Assembly: GCA_947629795.1 (NCBI GenBank)
Contig: CANRFC010000027.1
Location: 1 to 40,294, forward strand
Length of the DNA stretch: 40,294 bases
Source: an uncultured Oscillospiraceae bacterium
GTDB taxonomy: Bacteria; Bacillota; Clostridia; Oscillospirales; Oscillospiraceae
Direction of reading: 5' to 3'
Part shown: piece by piece, positions 1 to 7,442 of the stretch
Position numbering within the stretch: position 1 is the stretch's first letter
Layout: the number at the start of each line of letters is the position of its first letter
Notes under the pieces: model-generated
Told to the model about the DNA's origin: nothing
Database searches by the model: none
The model's input: only the letters and a program-made list of their open reading frames with translations
Position numbers and translations under genes: made by a program

Positions 1-56
1 GCCCCATCGCTCCATGCCTCAGTGAGTTGGGCGGCCAATTCCTGCGTCAGACTCAT
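1..56 (-). CDS. Start of an unidentified gene, cut by the window edge
   Basis: An ATG at 54-56 on the minus strand follows a strong ribosome binding site (AAAGGAGG, about seven bases upstream) and opens a frame encoding MSLTQELAAQLTEAWSDGA before the window ends. It lies just downstream of the methyltransferase fragment and reads the same way, so it was probably the next gene of the same conjugative element. Too little is visible to name a family. Confidence 0.5.
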   Translation of the reverse strand, partial: MSLTQELAAQLTEAWSDG

Positions 57-70
57 ATTGCAGACCTCCT

Positions 71-490
71 TTATAGGACGGCTCTAAAATCCATCCTGTT
101 GTTTGAAGAAAACGCTCCCATGACGTTTTCCCAAAGAGCGATAATTGGATATTGACCTCCAGTGGCATCCCTCATTTCTCTTATGATCCTGATCGCGTGA
201 AAGAACAGACTGGACTTTTCCCCGGCAAGGCCGTGGCGGTTCCCGATCTGTGAAAGGTTTTGACACGGGGAGCCAAAGGTGAGCACATGGACGGGCGGGA
301 CGGCCCCGCCGTCCAGTTTCGTAATGTCCCCCAAATGCTCCATGTCCGGGAAGTGCCTCCGGGTAATGGACACAGGGGCCTTTTCGATCTCGCTGGCCCA
401 CAGCGGCGTGATCCCCTGCCGCCGGGCCGCCAGCGGGAACACCCCGATCCCGTCGAACAGGCTCCCCAAAGTGATCTCGCTGCCGGTGAT
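71..490 (-). pseudogene. DNA cytosine-5 methyltransferase, N-terminal fragment
   Basis: The frame encodes the N-terminal third of a C5 cytosine methyltransferase, which would methylate DNA using S-adenosylmethionine. The SAM-binding motif (LGSLFDGIGVFPLAA), the catalytic Pro-Cys motif (FGSPCQNLSQIG) and the ENV motif (ALWENVMGAFSSNN) are visible. The frame stops at 71-73 after about 130-140 residues, whereas the family normally has 300 or more; the target-recognition region and C-terminal motifs are absent. It is in frame with, and directly after, the stop of the VirB6-like fragment. No ATG is present. An AAAGGAG site is spaced six bases from an ATC codon (488-490) that reads on as TGSEITLGSLFDG; the first conventional start would be TTG at 467-469. 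I infer a remnant of a methyltransferase carried by a Tn1549-like element, inactive as a full enzyme. Confidence 0.7.
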
Positions 491-520
491 CCCACGCTCC
501 TTTCCACGGGGCTGCCTTTC

Positions 521-889
521 TCAGTGAGCCCCAAAAATACTTTTCGCTATGCTGCCCGTCTTGAACAGCATGAAGGTCAACAGGACGGTATAGCCCACGG
601 TGCTCCAGATGGCCCCGATGGGATCTCCCGTCGTAACAATGCCCTGCACCAAAACCGCGTAGATCGCCACGCACACCAAAATGAGCAGCCCTTGGAAGCC
701 CACGGCGAACAGGGAGCGCAGGTAGTTCTGGCCTGTGCCGCCCATCTCCCGGTTGGAGAGGGTCGCCACGGGGATGGGCGCTAAACTGGTGAGCAGGTAA
801 ATCTCCAGCATACGGCCATAGGTGATGACGAAGATCACGATGCTCAATATCTGCATCAGCGTGGAGCAATTCTTATCTGGCCTGGACAT
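521..889 (-). pseudogene. VirB6/TrbL-like conjugation channel protein, C-terminal fragment
   Basis: The minus-strand frame encodes about 115 residues with two or three hydrophobic segments (ILSIVIFVITYGRMLEIYLL; GFQGLLILVCVAIYAVLV; TVGYTVLLTFMLF) and the sequence TSLAPIPVATLSNREMGGTGQNYLRS. This strongly resembles the C-terminal part of the VirB6/TrbL-like membrane subunit encoded in Tn1549-family conjugative elements, part of the inner-membrane type IV secretion channel. The N-terminal two thirds are missing. Homology fades around 885-900, where the sequence passes into the tRNA-fragment junction, so this is a truncated remnant. The methyltransferase fragment follows immediately in the same frame after the TGA at 521-523. 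Confidence in the family is moderate. Confidence 0.6.
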
Positions 890-925
890 TGAACTGGGTG
901 AAAATGTGCTGGAGGCAGAAAGCGC

Positions 926-954
926 TTGACAATGGCTCTGCAAAGAAATAGACT
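926..954 (+). promoter_or_regulatory. Predicted sigma-A promoter facing the tRNA-Ala fragment
   Basis: TTGACA at 926-931, a 17-base spacer and TAGACT at 949-954 form a good vegetative promoter. No open reading frame follows; the transcript would begin near 961 and run through the tRNA-Ala 3' fragment to the perfect hairpin at 1074-1111, giving a non-coding RNA of about 150 bases. It may be a relic of the original tRNA promoter. Confidence 0.45.
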
Positions 955-1012
955 ATATACAGGCCGAGGAATCCTTTGGTTGGTGGCGTATGCAAGGGCA
1001 TAGAAACTATGA

Positions 1013-1073
<61 letters not shown>

Positions 1074-1074
<1 letters not shown>

Positions 1075-1111
1075 AAGGAAATGGACACCTGTAAAGGTGT
1101 CCATTTCCTTT
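1074..1111. terminator. Perfect 17-bp hairpin after the tRNA-Ala fragment
   Basis: AAAGGAAATGGACACCT (1074-1090), the loop GTAA, and its exact reverse complement (1095-1111) form a 17-bp stem with an A-rich 5' foot and T-rich 3' foot. It looks like a bidirectional intrinsic terminator between two converging tRNA-derived fragments. Confidence 0.6.
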
Positions 1112-1153
1112 GATAAGGTGAAGTCTGCCCGAACCGCTGACCTCTTGTATTCC
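1112..1153 (-). other. Degenerate tRNA-like 3' fragment, converging on the hairpin
   Basis: On the minus strand this reads ATTGGAATACAAGAGG, then TCAGCGGTTCG, then diverged sequence up to the hairpin at 1111. CAAGAGGTCAGCGGTTCG (reverse complement of 1130-1147) is an 18-base exact match to the tRNA-Ala fragment on the other side of the hairpin. The following 18 bases, where the T-loop and acceptor should be, do not match. A similar degenerate fragment (ATTGAAATACAAAAGG, AGCGGTTC) stands at the equivalent place in the right-hand composite at 39871-39912. Confidence 0.5.
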
Positions 1154-1174
1154 AATTTGTCAACGGCCCCTTTT

Positions 1175-1224
1175 CCAACGCTCGCCCGCGAGCGTTGGCG
1201 GTTCCATCCCGCTCATCTCCACCA
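1175..1224 (+). other. Second tRNA 3'-end fragment with its own hairpin
   Basis: CCAACGCTCGC (1175-1185) and its exact reverse complement (1188-1198) form an 11-bp hairpin. Next comes CGGTTCCATCCCGC, then TCATCTCCACCA (to 1224), which matches the T arm and acceptor 3' end of tRNA-Ala with few changes. No anticodon arm precedes it. No clear promoter is visible between here and the asparaginase start at 1349. Confidence 0.45.
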
Positions 1225-1348
1225 TCTCATGACCTGCCCTCCCCCGCGGCCTTCCCTACTGCCCAGCCCGGCGGTTTTTCGCTCCACTTGGGACCAAGCG
1301 CTCCCCGAGCAGTTTTCTTCATTTTCTTCGAGCAAAGGAGCTCATTTT

Positions 1349-2482
1349 ATGAAACGCATCCTTTTTCTCTCCACCGGCGGCACCATCGCCTCCGAGGCCA
1401 CCGATGCCGGTCTGGCCCCCGAGCTCAGCGGCGCCGACCTGCTGCGCTGCGTCCCCGCCCTGAAGACCCTGTGCCACGTGGATTGCCAGCCCATCTGTAA
1501 CATCGACTCCACCAACATGACCCCCTCGGTCTGGCTCACCATCGCCAAGGCCGTCCAGGCCCGGTACGAGGACTATGACGGCTTCGTCATCTCCCACGGC
1601 ACCGACACCATGGCCTACACCGCGGCGGCGCTGAGCTACCTGATCCAGGGGGGCGGAAAGCCGGTGGTGCTCACGGGGAGCCAGCGGCCCATCGGGATGG
1701 ACAGCACCGATTCCAAGATCAACCTCTTAGACGCCTTTTTTGTTGCGTGTGACGGCAGAATTGGCGGAATTTCCATTGTTTTCGGCGGGATCGTTATCCG
1801 GGGGACCCGGGCGCGGAAGACCTATTCCAAGAGTTTCGGGGCCTTTTCCAGCATCAATTACCCCATTTTGGGCGTCGTAAGGGACGGAAAAGTGGTTCCC
1901 TACACCCCCCAAAAAGACCTCCAACCCCCCGTTTTTTACACCGAGCTGGACCCCAACGTGGCCCTGTTCAAGCTCATTCCCAGCGCCACCCCGGCACAGC
2001 TCTCCTATTTTCTGGAAAACAGCCGGTGCGTCATCATCGAGAGCTACGGCGTGGGAGGGATCCCCACGCCGGAGGGAGAGAGAGGACGGATGGGAAACTC
2101 CCCTGTGGGGGACGGTCCCGCCCGGGAGGGTAAGGGCGAAGCCGCGGGGTGCGCAGGCTGCCACAGTGCGGGGGACTCCCCCGCCCGGCGGGAGGGCGGC
2201 CCGGAGGCGGTCGGGTCCTTTTATGACGTGATCCGAAACGCCATTTCCAAGGGAAAGGTGGTGGCGGTGACCACCCAGGTGCAGAACGAGGGCAGCGACC
2301 TGTCGGTCTACCGGGTGGGCCACGGGCTGAAGAACGAGCTGGGGGTGCTGGAGGCCTACGACATGACCACCGAGGCCATGGTGGCCAAGCTCATGTGGGC
2401 CACCGCCCAGAAGGACAGGCCGGTGGCAGAGCTCTTCTACACCCCCATCGCCGACGATATCCTGTGCGGCCCCCTGTCGTGA
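1349..2482 (+). CDS. ansA: L-asparaginase, type I-like, with an in-frame insert
   Basis: A 377-residue cytoplasmic asparaginase that would hydrolyse L-asparagine to aspartate and ammonia. The N-terminal TGGTIAS motif carries the nucleophilic Thr (about Thr12), HGTDTM (83-88) gives the second catalytic Thr-Asp pair, and VLTGSQRP (108-114) is a typical family motif. There is no signal peptide, which points to the type I class. I chose ATG 1349 because AAAGGAG precedes it and the upstream frame is only tRNA-fragment sequence. The C-terminal domain continues normally from SFYDVIRNAISKGKVVAVTTQ. Residues about 243-288 are a Gly/Ala/Arg-rich stretch without family similarity, encoded by GC-rich imperfect direct repeats; without it the protein would have the usual length of about 330. 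It appears to be transcribed alone. Confidence 0.88.
   Translation: MKRILFLSTGGTIASEATDAGLAPELSGADLLRCVPALKTLCHVDCQPICNIDSTNMTPSVWLTIAKAVQARYEDYDGFVISHGTDTMAYTAAALSYLIQGGGKPVVLTGSQRPIGMDSTDSKINLLDAFFVACDGRIGGISIVFGGIVIRGTRARKTYSKSFGAFSSINYPILGVVRDGKVVPYTPQKDLQPPVFYTELDPNVALFKLIPSATPAQLSYFLENSRCVIIESYGVGGIPTPEGERGRMGNSPVGDGPAREGKGEAAGCAGCHSAGDSPARREGGPEAVGSFYDVIRNAISKGKVVAVTTQVQNEGSDLSVYRVGHGLKNELGVLEAYDMTTEAMVAKLMWATAQKDRPVAELFYTPIADDILCGPLS
2072..2210 (+). repeat. GC-rich repeat insert inside the asparaginase gene
   Basis: About 139 bases of very GC-rich sequence interrupt the conserved asparaginase reading frame without shifting it. Two imperfect direct repeats are visible, GGGGGACGGTCCCGCCCGG near 2116-2134 and a related GGGGGACTCCCCCGCCCGG near 2170-2188, each partly palindromic and followed by a GGGAGGG-like end. 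The encoded peptide is rich in Gly, Ala, Arg and Pro with two Cys. It looks like a small inserted repeat element tolerated in a surface loop; the exact ends are uncertain. Confidence 0.4.
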
Positions 2483-2678
2483 AAAAAGGGCTGCCTGGGG
2501 GCGGTTTTGAGACAATTTGCCTTCAAACAAGCCATATTTCACGAATATGACAAAATTCTCTGAATATTTAATGCTTTTGTAACAATTTTTGTTTTGCTTG
2601 TTCACAACTCTTGGGTATCATAACACTTGCAAGAGACAGTTTCTTTTCATTTCATTGTATCCTCTTTCCTTACAGGGG

Positions 2679-2709
2679 CGCCCGGACATCAGGAGCAGGT
2701 GTCCGGGCG
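2679..2709. terminator. 10-bp hairpin, possible asparaginase terminator
   Basis: CGCCCGGACA and TGTCCGGGCG form a perfect 10-bp stem around an 11-base loop, followed on the plus strand by a short T stretch. The stretch 2483-2678 between the asparaginase stop and this hairpin is AT-rich and shows no coding frame. Confidence 0.4.
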
Positions 2710-2732
2710 TTTCTGTACATTCGGGACCAACC

Positions 2733-2769
2733 AAAAAAGGCAGGCCGCCCATCCGGACGGCCTGCCTTT
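2733..2769 (-). terminator. Intrinsic terminator of rpsB-tsf
   Basis: On the minus strand AAAGGCAGGCCG, a 10-base loop and CGGCCTGCCTTT form a 12-bp stem followed by six T (the A run at 2733-2738). It lies about 20 bases past the tsf stop. Confidence 0.8.
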
Positions 2770-2787
2770 GGTTTTGGGAATGTCGGC

Positions 2788-3705
2788 TTACTTGCCCAGC
2801 TGCTTGGCGATCTCCTCGGCGAAGTTCTCCTGCTTCTTCTCGATGCCCTCGCCCTTCTCAAAGCGGACGGCATCCTTGAAGGTGATCTCGCCGCCGGCGG
2901 CCTTGGCGGCCGAGACGATATACTGCTCCACGGTCATGGAGCCGTCCTTGACGAACTCCTGCTGGAGCAGGCAGTTCTCCTTGTAGAACTTGCCCATCTT
3001 GCCCTTAATGATGCCCTCCAGGACCTTCTCGGGCTTGCCGGCCATCTTGGGGTCGTTCTCCATCTGGACCTTCATGATCTTCTCTTCCTCAGCCAGGGTG
3101 GCCTCGTCCACCTGGGTCTTGTCCCAGAAGCGGGGGTTCATGGCGGCGATCTGCATGGCCACGTCCTTGCCCGCGGTCTCCACGGCCTCGGGAGCCAGGG
3201 CGGTGGTGAAGTTCACCAGCACGCCGATCTTGCCGCCGGCGTGGACGTAGGGAACGCTGACGCCCTCGGCAAAGAAGGCGAAGCGGCGGACATGGATGTT
3301 CTCGCCGATGACCAGGACCATCTCCTGCTGCTCCTCCTGGACGGTGCGGCCGTTGCCGTAGGGGGCGGCCATGAGGGCATCCAGGTCGGCGGGCTTGTTG
3401 GCGGCCACAGCGGCAGCCACGCCGTGGACGAACTCCACGAACTTCTCGTTCTTGCCCACGAAGTCGGTCTCGGCATTGACCTCGACCACCACGCCCACGC
3501 CGTTGATGACGGCGGCATAAGCAGCGCCCTCGGCGGCGATGCGGCCGGCCTTCTTCTGCGCGGCGGCCAGGCCCTTCTCCCGCAGGAACTCAACGGCCTT
3601 GTCCATGTCGCCCTCGGTGGCGACCAGGGCCTTCTTGCACTCCATCATGCCCACGCCGGTCATCTCGCGCAGGGCCTGCACTTCTTTTGCGGAAATGTTC
3701 GCCAT
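2788..3705 (-). CDS. tsf: Elongation factor Ts
   Basis: A 305-residue elongation factor Ts, the nucleotide exchange factor that recharges EF-Tu with GTP during translation. The N-terminal UBA-like domain (ISAKEVQALREMTGVGMMECKKAL, residues 4-27) and the TDFVGKNE motif (80-87), which contacts the EF-Tu nucleotide site, are present. The length is normal for the family. The ATG at 3705 follows GGAGGAATTTGAATT. It lies 95 bases downstream of rpsB on the same strand, with a hairpin between the two genes, and ends in a strong terminator. Confidence 0.97.
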   Translation of the reverse strand: MANISAKEVQALREMTGVGMMECKKALVATEGDMDKAVEFLREKGLAAAQKKAGRIAAEGAAYAAVINGVGVVVEVNAETDFVGKNEKFVEFVHGVAAAVAANKPADLDALMAAPYGNGRTVQEEQQEMVLVIGENIHVRRFAFFAEGVSVPYVHAGGKIGVLVNFTTALAPEAVETAGKDVAMQIAAMNPRFWDKTQVDEATLAEEEKIMKVQMENDPKMAGKPEKVLEGIIKGKMGKFYKENCLLQQEFVKDGSMTVEQYIVSAAKAAGGEITFKDAVRFEKGEGIEKKQENFAEEIAKQLGK

Positions 3706-3755
3706 AATTCAAATTCCTCCATCAAATCATTTTTGAGCTTGCGCTTGGGAAAAGG

Positions 3756-3784
3756 AAGAGCTCGCCCGCAGCGGGCGGGCTCTT
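3756..3784 (-). terminator. Hairpin between rpsB and tsf (possible partial terminator)
   Basis: On the minus strand AAGAGCCCGCCCG, CTG and CGGGCGAGCTCTT form a 13-bp stem with one mismatch, followed by CCTTTTCCC. The short T run suggests partial termination or processing that could set the S2 to EF-Ts ratio. Confidence 0.45.
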
Positions 3785-3800
3785 CGCGGATCTTTTTATG

Positions 3801-4535
3801 TTACTCCTCGACGGGAGCCTCGGGGGCAGCCTCCTCGGCGGGCACGGCGTCCACGCCCTGGCGGCCCTCCTGGATGGCGTTGGCCATCACGCTGGAGATG
3901 AGCTTGATGGCGCGGATGGCGTCATCGTTGCCGGGAATGACGTAGTCGATCTCGTCGGGGTCGCAGTTGGTGTCCACGATGGCCACGATGGGGATGTGGA
4001 GCTTCCGGGCCTCGTTGATGGCGTTGCGCTCCTTGCGGGGGTCCACCACGAACAGGGCGGAGGGCAGCTTCTTCATCTCGGTGACGCCGCCCAGGTACTT
4101 CTCCAGCTTGGCGATCTCGCCCAGGTGGTGCATGACTTCCTTCTTGGGGAGCATGTCGAAGGTGCCGTCCTCCTGCATCTTCTTGAGCTGGTTGAGACGG
4201 TCCACGCGGCCCCGCATGGTCTTGAAGTTGGTGAGCATGCCGCCCAGCCAGCGGGCGTTGACCCAGTACATGCCGCAGCGGCCGGCCTCTTCCTTGATGG
4301 CCTCCTGGGCCTGCTTCTTGGTGCCCACGAAGAGAAGGGTGCCGCCCTCGGCGGACATGTCCTTCACGAAGTTGTAGGCCTCCTCCAGCTTCTTCACGGT
4401 CTTCTGCAGGTCGATGATATAGATGCCGTTTCGCTCGGTGTAGATATACGCGGCCATCTTGGGGTTCCACCGACGGGTCTGGTGGCCGAAGTGGACGCCG
4501 GCCTCCAGGAGCTGCTTCATAGATACGACTGCCAT
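3801..4535 (-). CDS. rpsB: 30S ribosomal protein S2
   Basis: A 244-residue S2, a primary component of the 30S subunit body. The family sequences [22 protein letters not shown] at the N-terminus, [12 protein letters not shown] and [12 protein letters not shown] in the middle, and [24 protein letters not shown] near the C-terminus are visible, and the length is normal. The ATG follows AAAGGAGGAAGCAAACACA. It is the first gene of the rpsB-tsf operon, driven by the consensus promoter at 4655-4683. The acidic C-terminal tail is rich in Ala, Glu and Pro. Confidence 0.97.
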   Translation of the reverse strand: MAVVSMKQLLEAGVHFGHQTRRWNPKMAAYIYTERNGIYIIDLQKTVKKLEEAYNFVKDMSAEGGTLLFVGTKKQAQEAIKEEAGRCGMYWVNARWLGGMLTNFKTMRGRVDRLNQLKKMQEDGTFDMLPKKEVMHHLGEIAKLEKYLGGVTEMKKLPSALFVVDPRKERNAINEARKLHIPIVAIVDTNCDPDEIDYVIPGNDDAIRAIKLISSVMANAIQEGRQGVDAVPAEEAAPEAPVEE

Positions 4536-4654
4536 TGTGTTTGCTTCCTCCTTTAATTGTTTGTGCCTCCACCCCAGTCATCCGGGTCAGGCCCACCTCG
4601 TCAGAGGCAACCGGGCCGCCGTCCCAGGGTGTGTGTTTTTTCACAGGCTCTGGT

Positions 4655-4683
4655 ATTTTATCACAGTGCGCCCCGGAATGCAA
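4655..4683 (-). promoter_or_regulatory. Sigma-A promoter of rpsB-tsf
   Basis: On the minus strand TTGCAT, a 17-base spacer and TAAAAT. Transcription would start near 4647, leaving a leader of about 110 bases before rpsB. The leader contains complementary GC-rich segments (CCCGG with CCGGG, and CCTC with GAGG), which may fold. Confidence 0.75.
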
Positions 4684-4715
4684 GGGTTTTTTGCGCCGGA
4701 ATGGGACTTTCGGGC

Positions 4716-4749
4716 AAAAAACTCCGCCCGCGTCAAAACACGGGCGGAG
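4716..4749 (-). terminator. Intrinsic terminator of hprK
   Basis: On the minus strand CTCCGCCCG, a 10-base loop and CGGGCGGAG form a perfect 9-bp stem followed by TTTTTT (4716-4721). It lies 8 bases after the hprK stop and 33 bases before the rpsB promoter -35 box. Confidence 0.85.
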
Positions 4750-4756
4750 GTTTGGT

Positions 4757-5704
4757 TCAGCCATTGAGGGCCTGCTGCTCGTCCAGGTGCTTGTCCACCT
4801 GCTCGGCGAAGGACTTGGCGGCGTTGTAGCCCATCTTCTTGTGCCGGTTGTTCATGGCGGCCACCTCCAGGATGACGGCCAGGTTCCGGCCGGGCTTCAC
4901 CGGGATGGTGACGATGGGCAGGTTCACGTCCAGGATGTTGATGGTGGGCTCCTCCAGCCCCAGGCGGTCATAGACCTGGGTGTCCTGCCAGGGCTCCAGC
5001 TTCACCACCAGGTCGATGTTGGCCTCGTCCTTGACGGCGCCCACGCCGAACAGCCGGCGGATATCCACCACGCCGATGCCCCGCAGCTCCATGTAGTGGC
5101 GGATGAGCTCGGGGGCGGAACCCACCAGCTGGTGGCTGGCCACCCGCTTGATCTCCACGGCGTCGTCGGCGATGAGCCGGTGGCCCCGCTTGATCAGCTC
5201 GATGGCGGTCTCGCTCTTGCCCACGCCGGAATCCCCGGTGAGGAAAACGCCCTCGCCGTAGATCTCCACCAGCACCCCGTGACGGGTGATGCGGGGAGAG
5301 AGGTAGCTGCGCAGGGCCACGATGAGGGCTCCCATGAAGTTGGTGGTGGTCTCCTGGCTCTGGAGGATGGTGCGGTCATACTTGTCGGCCATCTCCATGC
5401 ACTCGGGGAAGGGAGCCATGCCCCGGGTGATGACCAGGGCGGGAATGTCCTGGCTGAGGAGCTGCTCAAAGCTGCGCCTGCGCTCCTGGGAGGAGATGCC
5501 CGCCAGGTAGGTGTTCTCCACCTTGCCCAGGATCTGCACCCGCTGGGGGTCAAAGTAGTCGAAAAAGCCGATGAGCTGGAGGCCGGGCCGGTTGACGTCG
5601 GCGGTGTGGACCAGGGTCTGCTCATAGCCGGCGGCCTTGCGCAGGGGGGTGAGCTCAAACTCCTTGACCAGCTTGGTCAGCTCTACATGATAGGGATTCA
5701 ACAC
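4757..5704 (-). CDS. hprK: HPr kinase/phosphorylase
   Basis: A 315-residue bifunctional HPr kinase/phosphorylase, which phosphorylates Ser46 of HPr and reverses this, coupling sugar uptake to carbon catabolite repression in Firmicutes. The N-terminal domain is about residues 1-130. The Walker A loop is GDSGVGKS (157-164), preceded by RHGVLVEIYGEG with the conserved His, and the HprK signature MELRGIGVVDIRRLFG follows. The start is GTG (5702-5704) with GAGAGGAG six bases upstream. It has its own promoter (5735-5763) and terminator. No HPr or PTS gene lies nearby. Confidence 0.95.
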   Translation of the reverse strand: MLNPYHVELTKLVKEFELTPLRKAAGYEQTLVHTADVNRPGLQLIGFFDYFDPQRVQILGKVENTYLAGISSQERRRSFEQLLSQDIPALVITRGMAPFPECMEMADKYDRTILQSQETTTNFMGALIVALRSYLSPRITRHGVLVEIYGEGVFLTGDSGVGKSETAIELIKRGHRLIADDAVEIKRVASHQLVGSAPELIRHYMELRGIGVVDIRRLFGVGAVKDEANIDLVVKLEPWQDTQVYDRLGLEEPTINILDVNLPIVTIPVKPGRNLAVILEVAAMNNRHKKMGYNAAKSFAEQVDKHLDEQQALNG

Positions 5705-5734
5705 GCGCGCTCCTCTCTGTCTTTGGTTTGCTTC

Positions 5735-5763
5735 AGTATATCACGCCCTGGAAAAAAGAGCAA
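5735..5763 (-). promoter_or_regulatory. Sigma-A promoter of hprK
   Basis: On the minus strand TTGCTC, a 17-base spacer and TATACT, about 30 bases before the GTG start of hprK. The -35 box begins just after the stop of the upstream gene. Confidence 0.7.
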
Positions 5764-5769
5764 GGGCCG

Positions 5770-6345
5770 TCACAGTCCCGGCCGGCCCTCCCGGTCCAGG
5801 AAAAAGAGAAGGCAGGGCCTTCCCTCCAGCTCCCGGACCTGGGCCAGGCAGAAAATCGGCGGTAAGGGGAAAGGCTTGTCAGTCTCGAAGGGGACCGCCA
5901 GGCAGCGCCCCTCCCCCTCCTCCCGGAGAGCCACGCAGCCCAGGCGCTCCAAGGCCCGGCGGAGAACGCGGTCCTCCGTGAGCCGGCCGGGGCAATTCTC
6001 CCAGCAAAAGCCCTGGGGGAGTTCCTGTCTGTAAGGGCATTTTCCTTGTCGGGTCTCCCTGTCCCCCTCCGCAGGCGTGAGGCGGTAGGCCATGGCGATC
6101 TCGGCCCCTGTGGGGGGCCAGACCCCCTTCTCCCGGAGCTGGGTAAGGGTCACGCTGCGGCGGAGCTTGAGGGCGCCCCCCTCGGGGATGAGGGTGCCCA
6201 GGAGGAACCGCCTGCCGCCCTGGCCCAGGAGCCAGGCCTTGTAGAGCCCCTCCCCCGTCATGGCCCGGAGAGCCTGGCAGCTCGCCCGGTCCCCCTCCTG
6301 GCGGACCCGGACCGCTCCGCCGCAGGTCTCGAAGCACCACTCCAT
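5770..6345 (-). CDS. Conserved hypothetical protein, Cys-containing, 191 residues
   Basis: A cytoplasmic protein without signal peptide or membrane segments. The frame continues upstream, but ATG 6345 (MEWCFETCGGAVRVRQEGD) is preceded by GAGGGGGTG at good spacing and starts a coherent domain. Visible features are a beta-rich N-terminal half (FLLGTLIPEGGALKLRRSVTLTQL, resembling small domains in gut Clostridia proteins) and a C-terminal half with CPYRQELPQGFCWENCPGR, in which three Cys could bind a metal or form a disulfide. The last part (GRPCLLFFLDREGRPGL) is hydrophobic. I cannot assign a function. It sits 69 bases from the DUF4097 protein on the same strand, so the two may be cotranscribed. 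Confidence 0.65.
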   Translation of the reverse strand: MEWCFETCGGAVRVRQEGDRASCQALRAMTGEGLYKAWLLGQGGRRFLLGTLIPEGGALKLRRSVTLTQLREKGVWPPTGAEIAMAYRLTPAEGDRETRQGKCPYRQELPQGFCWENCPGRLTEDRVLRRALERLGCVALREEGEGRCLAVPFETDKPFPLPPIFCLAQVRELEGRPCLLFFLDREGRPGL

Positions 6346-6412
6346 GCCCACACCCCCTCGGGGCAGTTTATGGGGGGATCTCCTCCGGTATGTCTCGGGC
6401 AGGGCAGCTCTT

Positions 6413-7405
6413 TTACTCCTCCAGGGTGGTGAGGGACACATCCCCCATAGCGGTGGAGAGGGTGACCCGGCTGCCTCCCTCCCCCAGCGTCCCCTGGGCC
6501 GGGGAGCGCCGGGTATCCCAGTTCACAAAGATCTCTCCCATATCGGTGGACAGGTCGTAGTCCACATCGGTCTGCTCATTCAGGTCCACATCCACGTCTC
6601 CCAGGTCGGTCTCGGCGGTAAGGCTCCGCACCGAGGTGACCCTGGCGATGATCTCCCCCATGTCGGAGGAGAGCGCCACGTCCCGGGCCGCTCCGTCGCA
6701 GTACCAGGTCACGTCCCCCATGTCGGAGTGGAGCGTCACATCCCTGGCCCCGGTGGAGCCCGACCAGTAGATATCCCCCAGGTCGGTGGACAGGTCCACA
6801 TCCCGGGCGGTCCCCTCCGCCCAGCAGTCGATGTCCCCCAGGGCGGTGTGGAGCGTTACGTCCTCCAGCTCGTGGCCCTCGGGAAGGGTGACGGTAACGC
6901 TGGCCGCCGTGGCGTCGGCGCCGGGGACGATGCCCACGGTCCCCTCTCCCCAGATCTTCAGCCTTCCGTTCTCGTCCTGCTCATAACGCAGGGCGTAGTT
7001 ATCGGTCTCCCAGTTCATGCTCAGGCCGAAATAGTCTCCGCTCTGGATGGACACGTCGCCCAGGTCTACGTCAATATCCACATCGGTGATAGCCGCCAGG
7101 CCGTTGTTGTAGACCCAGCCCGGCTCCTCCACCTGGGTGACCTCGGTCACGGGCCGCTCCGGGACCCGACTGGCGGTGATGCCCCCTATCACCAGTCCCC
7201 CCACCGTCCGCACGGCGAAGATGGCGGCAGCCACCGCCAGCAGCACCTGCCAGAGCTGGACCCGCCGCCGGGGGGCCTGTGGGGTCCAGATATCCTCCCG
7301 GACGTCCTGGGCCTGCTCCCAGTCCTCTCCGTCCCCATCCGGGACCTGAAGGGGCGGGAGCTGGCCCTGACTGGCCTGGCCGCTCTCCCACTTATTCTCC
7401 TCCAT
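6413..7405 (-). CDS. DUF4097-type putative adhesin with one membrane anchor
   Basis: A 330-residue protein. The N-terminus (about 1-40) is polar and acidic, then a single hydrophobic segment (VQLWQVLLAVAAAIFAVRTVGGLVIGG) precedes an extracytoplasmic domain. That domain consists of short beta repeats ending in a D-M/L-G-D/E turn: LHTALGDIDCW, LSTDLGDIYWS, LHSDMGDVTWYC, LSSDMGEIIAR, AETDLGDVDVD, LSTDMGEIFVNW and LSTAMGDVSLT. This pattern is typical of the DUF4097 fold, a right-handed beta-helix-like domain found in envelope-associated proteins. I chose MEENKW (7405) because GGAAGGGAAG precedes it and the upstream codons overlap the promoter. Function is unknown; such proteins often accompany envelope-stress systems, but no regulator gene is adjacent. 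Confidence 0.75.
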   Translation of the reverse strand: MEENKWESGQASQGQLPPLQVPDGDGEDWEQAQDVREDIWTPQAPRRRVQLWQVLLAVAAAIFAVRTVGGLVIGGITASRVPERPVTEVTQVEEPGWVYNNGLAAITDVDIDVDLGDVSIQSGDYFGLSMNWETDNYALRYEQDENGRLKIWGEGTVGIVPGADATAASVTVTLPEGHELEDVTLHTALGDIDCWAEGTARDVDLSTDLGDIYWSGSTGARDVTLHSDMGDVTWYCDGAARDVALSSDMGEIIARVTSVRSLTAETDLGDVDVDLNEQTDVDYDLSTDMGEIFVNWDTRRSPAQGTLGEGGSRVTLSTAMGDVSLTTLEE

Positions 7406-7442
7406 GCCGCCACTTCCCTTCCGTTTGGGCTCTTTGAATTCG

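Noticed and set aside
2611-3945. Long plus-strand frame opposite tsf and rpsB
   Set aside because: It is the antisense shadow of two certain genes, with Leu/Gly/His-rich composition expected from GC-rich codons.
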